Source: a bacterium (GTDB taxonomy: Bacteria > Latescibacterota > UBA2968 > GCA-2709665). Taken from it: a stretch of 10,334 nucleotides of DNA. Position numbers and translations under genes: made by a program. The DNA lies in NCBI GenBank assembly GCA_027619145.1, contig JAQCGA010000088.1, positions 1 through 10,334 on the forward strand, given 5' to 3'. The notes below the pieces were generated by a model. It was given only the letters and a program-made list of their open reading frames with translations, was not told the DNA's origin and did no database searches. This document shows positions 5,932-10,334 of the stretch, piece by piece; the first letter of the stretch is position 1; the number at the start of each line of letters is the position of its first letter.

Positions 5932-6918
5932 ATGTCAGAAGAAAATATTGATCTTTCAGCGTTTGATGACATTCCGGATCGTGCTACCCGGGCAAAAGCC
6001 AAGGCAGAAGCCATTCGAAAAGCCCGTGCTGCAGCCGGTGGAAAAGGTCCCTCCAAGAAGCCTGCGGCAAAACCGGCTGAAGAAGCCGCCGAGGAACCTG
6101 TAGCGGAGACGGTCGCAGAAGGTGGAGAGGGAGAAGAAGTTGATCTCTCGGCTTTGAATGAGATCACAGATCGGGTTGCCCGAGCGAAGGCCAAAGCAGA
6201 GGCCATCCGGAAAGCACGAGGCGGCGATGGGGCACCAGGAGGAGGGGGGCCACCCGCAAAGAAGGAGACTGCGGGGAAAGCGGCAAGTACTGCGGACCGG
6301 GCTGCGGCTGCCCGAGCGTTGACGTCTAAAACCAAAGAGGCCGTTGCTGAGCGCGAGGTGATTGTTCAAACCTCGCCGGCACCTCCTGCGATTCGTCCCG
6401 GTCCAGAGCGAACCATGCCAGTGGCAGAAGGTGGGATGACCACGCGGCGAGGTTTTTTCTCCTGGCTGACGTTGGCTTGGGTGTCTTTTTCTACGGCTTT
6501 TGCGGCTGGGTTGGCCGGGTTTGGGGGGTTTTTGTTTCCTAACGTTCTTTTTGAGCCGCCCCAGTCGTTTAAGATCGGTTATCCCGAAGATTATGATTTG
6601 GGTGTAGACGAGCGCTGGAAGGATAAGTTTGGCGTGTGGGTTGTGAAAACCAGGGAGGATATGTTTGCCCTGATTTCGGTCTGCACGCACCTGGGCTGTA
6701 CGCCGAACTGGCTGAGCGGCGAGCAGAAGTTCAAATGCCCGTGCCACGGGAGCGGGTTTTACTCGTCTGGTATCAACTTTGAAGGACCGGCTCCCCGGCC
6801 ATTAGAACGTGCCGCAATTGTGTTGGCGGAAGATGGACAAATTCTGGTAGATAAAAACCGGAAGTATCAATACGAAAAAGGGCAGTGGGAATTGCCCGAA
6901 GCGCGTCTGGCGATCTGA
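5932..6918 (+). CDS. Rieske [2Fe-2S] protein of b6f-like complex with long tagged N-terminal extension
   Basis: A 328-residue Rieske subunit that moves electrons from quinol at cytochrome b to a c-type heme. The C-terminal domain has the cluster motifs CTHLGC (251-256) and CPCHGSGF (269-276), giving ligands Cys251, His253, Cys269 and His272 and the disulfide pair Cys256/Cys271. A twin-arginine start (RRGFFSWL, 172-179) leads into one membrane helix (about 177-203), as in Tat-exported Rieske proteins. The first 170 residues are unusual, since typical Rieske proteins have a short tail here. They hold two copies of the tag (6-33 and 70-97) that also begins the ferredoxin of this window, joined by Ala/Pro/Glu/Lys/Gly-rich linkers. 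With Tat topology this extension stays in the cytoplasm. A GGAG site seven bases before the ATG supports the start, and the gene leads an operon with both cytochrome b halves. Confidence 0.95.
   Translation: MSEENIDLSAFDDIPDRATRAKAKAEAIRKARAAAGGKGPSKKPAAKPAEEAAEEPVAETVAEGGEGEEVDLSALNEITDRVARAKAKAEAIRKARGGDGAPGGGGPPAKKETAGKAASTADRAAAARALTSKTKEAVAEREVIVQTSPAPPAIRPGPERTMPVAEGGMTTRRGFFSWLTLAWVSFSTAFAAGLAGFGGFLFPNVLFEPPQSFKIGYPEDYDLGVDERWKDKFGVWVVKTREDMFALISVCTHLGCTPNWLSGEQKFKCPCHGSGFYSSGINFEGPAPRPLERAAIVLAEDGQILVDKNRKYQYEKGQWELPEARLAI
5947..6030 (+). other. DLSxFDDIxDR tag, first copy in Rieske protein
   Basis: Encodes residues 6-33: IDLSAFDDIPDRATRAKAK, then AEAIRKARA. It starts at residue 6, similar to the placement in the ferredoxin, so it may be the original terminal copy. 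Confidence 0.85.
6139..6222 (+). other. DLSxFDDIxDR tag, second copy in Rieske protein
   Basis: Encodes residues 70-97: VDLSALNEITDRVARAKAK, then AEAIRKARG. Its DITDRVARAKAK-like core is closer to the ferredoxin copy than to the first Rieske copy. Many codons differ from the first copy, so the duplication is not recent. Confidence 0.85.
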
Positions 6919-6978
6919 ACCGGCGGGCGGTATTCCAGAGGGTTCGTCTGCACATAAATTTCGGATGGAGATTTTGAT

Positions 6979-7764
6979 ATGCCAAAAGTGTCTGGCCTGA
7001 TGGACCAGGTAAAACGTTCACAGATTTGGAAGTCGATTTTCCGGCACGATATACCACGAGATGAACGCGGCCGGGCGCAGGTGGTGCTGACGAACTTCTT
7101 TCTGCACTTGCATCCGGTTCGAACGCCCAAGTCCGGAATTCGGGTGCGCTATACCTGGTGCATGGGGGGGCTCACCTTCTTCATTTTTTTGGTTGAAGCT
7201 GTAACGGGCATTTTGCTCATGTTCTATTACCGGCCTACCCTGGAATATGCATATACAGATATTATGGATTTAGGTGAACAGGTTCCTCTGGGGATTATGC
7301 GAGAGATCCATCGGTGGGGTGCCCATGCGATGATTATTACGGTGTGGTTGCACATGTTGCGGGTGTTTATGACCGGATCTTATAAGCCGCCTCGAGAGTT
7401 TAACTGGGCCATTGGAGTGATTCTGCTGTTGCTGACGCTGTTATTGAGCTTTACCGGGTATCTGCTGCCGTGGGACCAGCTTGCCATCTGGGCGATTACC
7501 GTGGGTTCAAACATGGCTCGAGCAACCCCGTTTCTGGGCAATGAAGGCCCCGGAGCCGCATTCCTCAAACTGGGAGATATTGGCCTGGTTCATGCAGGAA
7601 ACGATGCCCGTTTTGCGCTGCTCGGTGGACGGTTCGTGGGCGAGGGCGCTTTGTTGCGCTTTTATGTTTTGCACTGTCTGGCAATTCCATTTGCTGCTGC
7701 GGTGCTGATGGCGATTCATTTCTGGCGGGTGCGAAAAGACGGTGGGATTTCTGGGCCTATGTAG
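6979..7764 (+). CDS. cytochrome b N-terminal half (b6-like)
   Basis: A 261-residue integral membrane protein with four expected helices carrying the two b hemes of a quinol oxidising complex. Heme ligands appear as His111 and His125 on one helix, and His232 and His247 on another. The 15-residue step of the second pair is the b6f-type spacing, where mitochondrial-type cytochrome b has 14. Cys61 in [10 protein letters not shown] lines up with Cys35 of chloroplast b6 (YCLGGIT), which holds the extra c-type heme ci. RPT (85-87) after that helix and the TGYLLPWDQ motif (159-167) are also typical. Residues 1-55 form a basic cytoplasmic tail. A GGAG site eight bases upstream supports the ATG. It lies 60 bases after the Rieske gene and 63 before the C-terminal half, so the complex is split as in b6f and Bacillus. 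Confidence 0.95.
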   Translation: MPKVSGLMDQVKRSQIWKSIFRHDIPRDERGRAQVVLTNFFLHLHPVRTPKSGIRVRYTWCMGGLTFFIFLVEAVTGILLMFYYRPTLEYAYTDIMDLGEQVPLGIMREIHRWGAHAMIITVWLHMLRVFMTGSYKPPREFNWAIGVILLLLTLLLSFTGYLLPWDQLAIWAITVGSNMARATPFLGNEGPGAAFLKLGDIGLVHAGNDARFALLGGRFVGEGALLRFYVLHCLAIPFAAAVLMAIHFWRVRKDGGISGPM

Positions 7765-7827
7765 CCCGGTTTGCGTTTGACTTCCGATTGCTTCCGGCTG
7801 TGCCGGGAGGGACGATAGAGGGAGCTT

Positions 7828-8904
7828 ATGGAAGCATTGAAGGGGTTTATCAACTGGATTTTGACGCCGGAGTATTTTCTGCCGCTGTCAACTGTCGTGC
7901 TTTTGGCTGCGCTGCGTACCCGGCAGGTTTGGACCAATCGTGTGGGGCTGGTTGCACTGATCGGTTCGGTTGTATTTTTCCTTGTAAGTTTTCAGGATAC
8001 TAACTTCAGGAGTATTGTTACCAAGGGTGACAATATTCCAATTGTGATGTTGCTTTTCCTGGTAGGTTTTTTTATCTGGTTCAGCATGCGGGAGGCATAT
8101 AATAACGACGAACGCATTGCGCGCGGTGAGGGGCCCATTGAAAAACAGGAATTCAAAGAGAAGGTACTGACCTGGCCGCACCTCGTATATATTGAATTGA
8201 TTGCACTTACACTGGCCACTGTGTTTCTCATTGTATGGTCTATTCTCATTAAGGCTCCTATTGAAGAACCTGCTAACCCTGCCAGCACACCCAACCCTTC
8301 CAAGGCCCCGTGGTATTTCCTCGGTTTACAGGAGATGCTGGTTTATTACGACCCATGGATTGCCGGTGTGCTCCTTCCTACATTGGTGATTGTTGGACTG
8401 ATGGCCATTCCTTACCTGGATCGAAATCCAAAGGGCGCGGGATATTATACGTTCAAGGAACGCAAATTCGCCATTACGCTTTTTCTGTTTGGATTTGTGA
8501 TCCTGTGGGTGCTCCTGATCATGATCGGGACGTTTCTGCGGGGACCTAACTGGAACTTCTTTGGTCCCTATGAATACTGGGATTTGCACAAGTTGGAAGC
8601 CCTGGTGAATGTGAACTTGTCGGAATATATTTATGTGAAGTGGTTGGGTACCGGGTTGCCCAGTTTCTGGTTAACGCGTGAGATATGGGGGTTCCTCATT
8701 GTTATTTTGTACTTTTTGTTGCCGCCTCCCATCCTCGCTCGAACCCTGTTCAAAGATTTTTACAAGCAACTGGGGCTTGCGCGGTACAGTGTGATGGTCT
8801 TGTTGTTCCTCTGTATGTTTGCCCTTCCTATCAAGATGTTGCTTCGCTGGCTCTTTAATCTGAAGTACATCGTAGCTATCCCGGAATATTTCTTTAATAT
8901 CTGA
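7828..8904 (+). CDS. cytochrome b C-terminal half (subunit IV-like), extended at both ends
   Basis: A 358-residue membrane protein with about eight helices, much longer than plant subunit IV (about 160 residues). The core lies around residues 115-240: a helix at 119-140, the loop EEPANPASTPNPSKAPWYFL (146-165) and helices at 176-195 and 214-235. APWY (160-163) stands in place of the quinol-site PEWY motif, so the usual Glu is Pro. Three extra helices precede the core (about 14-30, 40-54, 70-86), and two follow it (about 286-305, 321-340) after an aromatic-rich loop (240-282). The ATG follows GGGAG at a short spacing of three bases. Position in the operon directly after the b6-like gene confirms the pairing. 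Roles of the extra helices are unknown; they may hold additional subunits or the next gene's cytochrome. Confidence 0.93.
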   Translation: MEALKGFINWILTPEYFLPLSTVVLLAALRTRQVWTNRVGLVALIGSVVFFLVSFQDTNFRSIVTKGDNIPIVMLLFLVGFFIWFSMREAYNNDERIARGEGPIEKQEFKEKVLTWPHLVYIELIALTLATVFLIVWSILIKAPIEEPANPASTPNPSKAPWYFLGLQEMLVYYDPWIAGVLLPTLVIVGLMAIPYLDRNPKGAGYYTFKERKFAITLFLFGFVILWVLLIMIGTFLRGPNWNFFGPYEYWDLHKLEALVNVNLSEYIYVKWLGTGLPSFWLTREIWGFLIVILYFLLPPPILARTLFKDFYKQLGLARYSVMVLLFLCMFALPIKMLLRWLFNLKYIVAIPEYFFNI

Positions 8905-8937
8905 CGAGACACTCTGATTTCTCTCTGGAGCGGTTCG

Positions 8938-10334
8938 ATGAACAAACAGCAGAGATTTGTAGACTTTGTCTACAATGTGGATAAAATCAACGTGGTTTTT
9001 GCAATTACCAGCGTTGTGCTTGTGTTTTCCGTACTCTGGATGGTCTGGGATGACTATGACCGGGAATGGAAAGACCTGCAGCACGAAGCCATGAAGCTTG
9101 AAGCCTACAAGACGGAGGCTGAGTTGCAGGCAGCGCAAGAAGAGGTGGACCCAGATGTGTTGCAGGCGATTGAGCAGGAACTTCGGGAGATTGAGGCGTC
9201 CATTCAGGCCCATCAGGCTCGGTATGAAGCTGCCACAGAAACCTTGCACAACCTCACACGGGCAGACTGGTATATTGCTGATCAGGGCATGAAGTTTGAA
9301 AAGGCAAAATATGATGTTGTAAAATATGAGTACGAAGAGGCGGTTCACAGTGGACACGCCAAGCAAGCTGCCGCAAAAAAGGCCGAGATGGAGGCTATGG
9401 AGCGGCGGAGCCAGGAGTTGCGCCTGCAAAAAGAAGCTGTAGAAGTAAAGCAGGCCGAGCAACAAAAGATTATTGATAGTATTGTGGGTAATCGTAAGGC
9501 GTTGGAACAGAAAAAAGGTGCGTTGCATCGAGATGCCGGTTTGCTGGAGCGGAAACTGTCCGGGTTGGAGCCTTCTTTTCCCAACAAGTTTCGAAATATG
9601 CCTATGGTGGATTTTATTGATCCATCGATTAAGATCCGGCAGATTGTGCTGGCGGATCTTAAGAATGATATGAACTTTATTCAGGTTCCCAAGGTAGATC
9701 GGTGTGTAACTTGCCATGTAAACATTGACCGTCCTGGGTTCGAGTTGGACCCGGAGACCGGGCTGTTTAAGGACGAGTTGCTGCGAACGTATGTTGACGA
9801 GGTTTATACCGAGGGCGAGCGTATTGGGCGTAGCAAAGTTTTTGCATCGCACCCGAACCTGGACCTCTTCATGAGCAGTGGATCTCCCCATCCGAGCGGT
9901 GAGGTTGGGTGTACCGCGTGTCATATGGGCAGGGATCGAGGGGTTACATTCAACCGGACGGCGCATACTCCCAGTAACGAAGAAGAAGCAAAACGCTGGG
10001 AAGAGCAGTACGGCTGGAAAGAGATGCATCACTGGGATTATCCAATGCTGCCGAGTCAGTATGTAGAGGCTTCCTGTGCGCATTGTCATACGAATGTGGT
10101 TGATGTGCCCCGTGCTGACAATTTGAACCGAGGCGTCCACCTGGTGCGGACATTGGGGTGTAATGGGTGCCACAAGATTGCCAAACCCCATCTGCAAGAT
10201 TTGCGCAAAGTTGGGCCAGATTTGCGTAAGGTGGCCGGTAAGCTGGATGCCGAGTGGGCATTAAAATGGGTGCGAGACCCCAAAGGGTTCAGGCCTTCTA
10301 CAAAGATGCCGAAAATTTTCGACCTGCCGAATGT
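8938..10334 (+). CDS. membrane-anchored coiled-coil tetraheme cytochrome c, 3' end cut off
   Basis: At least 465 residues, continuing past the window. A short N-terminus (1-18) is followed by a membrane helix (about 18-37), then a long highly charged coiled coil (about 40-212, rich in Ala, Glu, Lys and Gln). The remainder carries c-type hemes: CVTCH (256-260), CTACH (325-329), CAHCH (380-384) and CNGCH (408-412). The last looks like a class I-type mono-heme fold, with GPDL (426-429) and a likely axial Met in STKMP (454-458). The protein should sit outside the membrane, anchored by the helix, and take electrons from the Rieske protein, replacing cytochrome c1 or f. The start ATG lies seven bases after GGAG (8927-8930) and 33 bases after the cytochrome b stop. 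More hemes may follow beyond the edge. A coiled coil of this length in an electron carrier of this complex is unusual. Confidence 0.92.
   Translation, partial: MNKQQRFVDFVYNVDKINVVFAITSVVLVFSVLWMVWDDYDREWKDLQHEAMKLEAYKTEAELQAAQEEVDPDVLQAIEQELREIEASIQAHQARYEAATETLHNLTRADWYIADQGMKFEKAKYDVVKYEYEEAVHSGHAKQAAAKKAEMEAMERRSQELRLQKEAVEVKQAEQQKIIDSIVGNRKALEQKKGALHRDAGLLERKLSGLEPSFPNKFRNMPMVDFIDPSIKIRQIVLADLKNDMNFIQVPKVDRCVTCHVNIDRPGFELDPETGLFKDELLRTYVDEVYTEGERIGRSKVFASHPNLDLFMSSGSPHPSGEVGCTACHMGRDRGVTFNRTAHTPSNEEEAKRWEEQYGWKEMHHWDYPMLPSQYVEASCAHCHTNVVDVPRADNLNRGVHLVRTLGCNGCHKIAKPHLQDLRKVGPDLRKVAGKLDAEWALKWVRDPKGFRPSTKMPKIFDLPN

Noticed and set aside
5956..6747. Open frame of 263 codons on the minus strand
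   Set aside because: Antisense to the Rieske gene. The product is basic and of low complexity, and the plus-strand Rieske motifs are unmistakable.
8671..10197. Long open frame of 508 codons on the minus strand
   Set aside because: It lies opposite the cytochrome b end and the tetraheme cytochrome, whose four CxxCH motifs, ribosome site and coiled coil make the plus strand the coding one. The minus product has no recognisable domain.
1..10334. CRISPR arrays, tRNA or rRNA genes, insertion sequences, phage genes
   Set aside because: No regularly spaced repeats, no cloverleaf or rRNA-like stretches, no transposase motifs and no terminal inverted repeats were seen on either strand.

Overview
The window is a bacterial chromosome fragment with close-packed genes, clear Shine-Dalgarno sites and near-consensus sigma70-type promoters. 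It carries a split, b6f-like quinol:cytochrome c oxidoreductase with a Tat-type Rieske protein and a multiheme c-type cytochrome, beside an actin-like cytoskeletal gene of the MamK group. This fits a Gram-negative-type respiring bacterium from an uncultured, non-proteobacterial lineage (an FCB-like phylum such as Latescibacterota is a guess). No rRNA, tRNA or other phylogenetic marker is present, so the taxon cannot be fixed.

Left part (1-3488, all minus strand, reading right to left): a promoter at 3459-3488 precedes a TPR protein with a disordered/coiled-coil N-terminus (2304-3185). Next come a small Pro/Ser/Thr-rich protein of unknown function (1841-2299), a MamK-like actin ATPase (654-1766) and a divergent ParB-like protein that runs off the left edge (1-528). 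In magnetotactic bacteria MamK works with the TPR protein MamA and the linker MamJ to position magnetosomes. Here a comparable trio stands next to a ParB-like gene, with no other magnetosome gene in view. It looks like a cytoskeletal positioning or segregation module with unknown cargo.

Middle part (3595-5757): a minus-strand 2[4Fe-4S] ferredoxin (3660-4397), with its own promoter and a strong terminator, is divergent from a plus-strand single-pass membrane protein with HEAT repeats (4699-5661), which also has its own promoter and terminator.

Right part (5793-10334, plus strand): one promoter drives Rieske protein, cytochrome b N-terminal half (b6-like), cytochrome b C-terminal half (subunit IV-like, extended) and a membrane-anchored coiled-coil tetraheme cytochrome c that runs off the right edge. 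Together these should oxidise a membrane quinol and pass electrons through the Rieske cluster to c hemes, storing energy as a proton gradient.

The most unusual feature is a peptide of about 28 residues (DLSxFDDIxDRxxRAKAK, then xEAxRKA). It occurs once at the N-terminus of the ferredoxin and twice in the N-terminal extension of the Rieske protein, and nowhere else visible in the window. It ties two separately transcribed redox proteins together and looks like an undescribed cytoplasmic docking or targeting tag. With a heme-ci-type cysteine in the b6-like subunit, it suggests that ferredoxin may feed or dock to the b6f-like complex.
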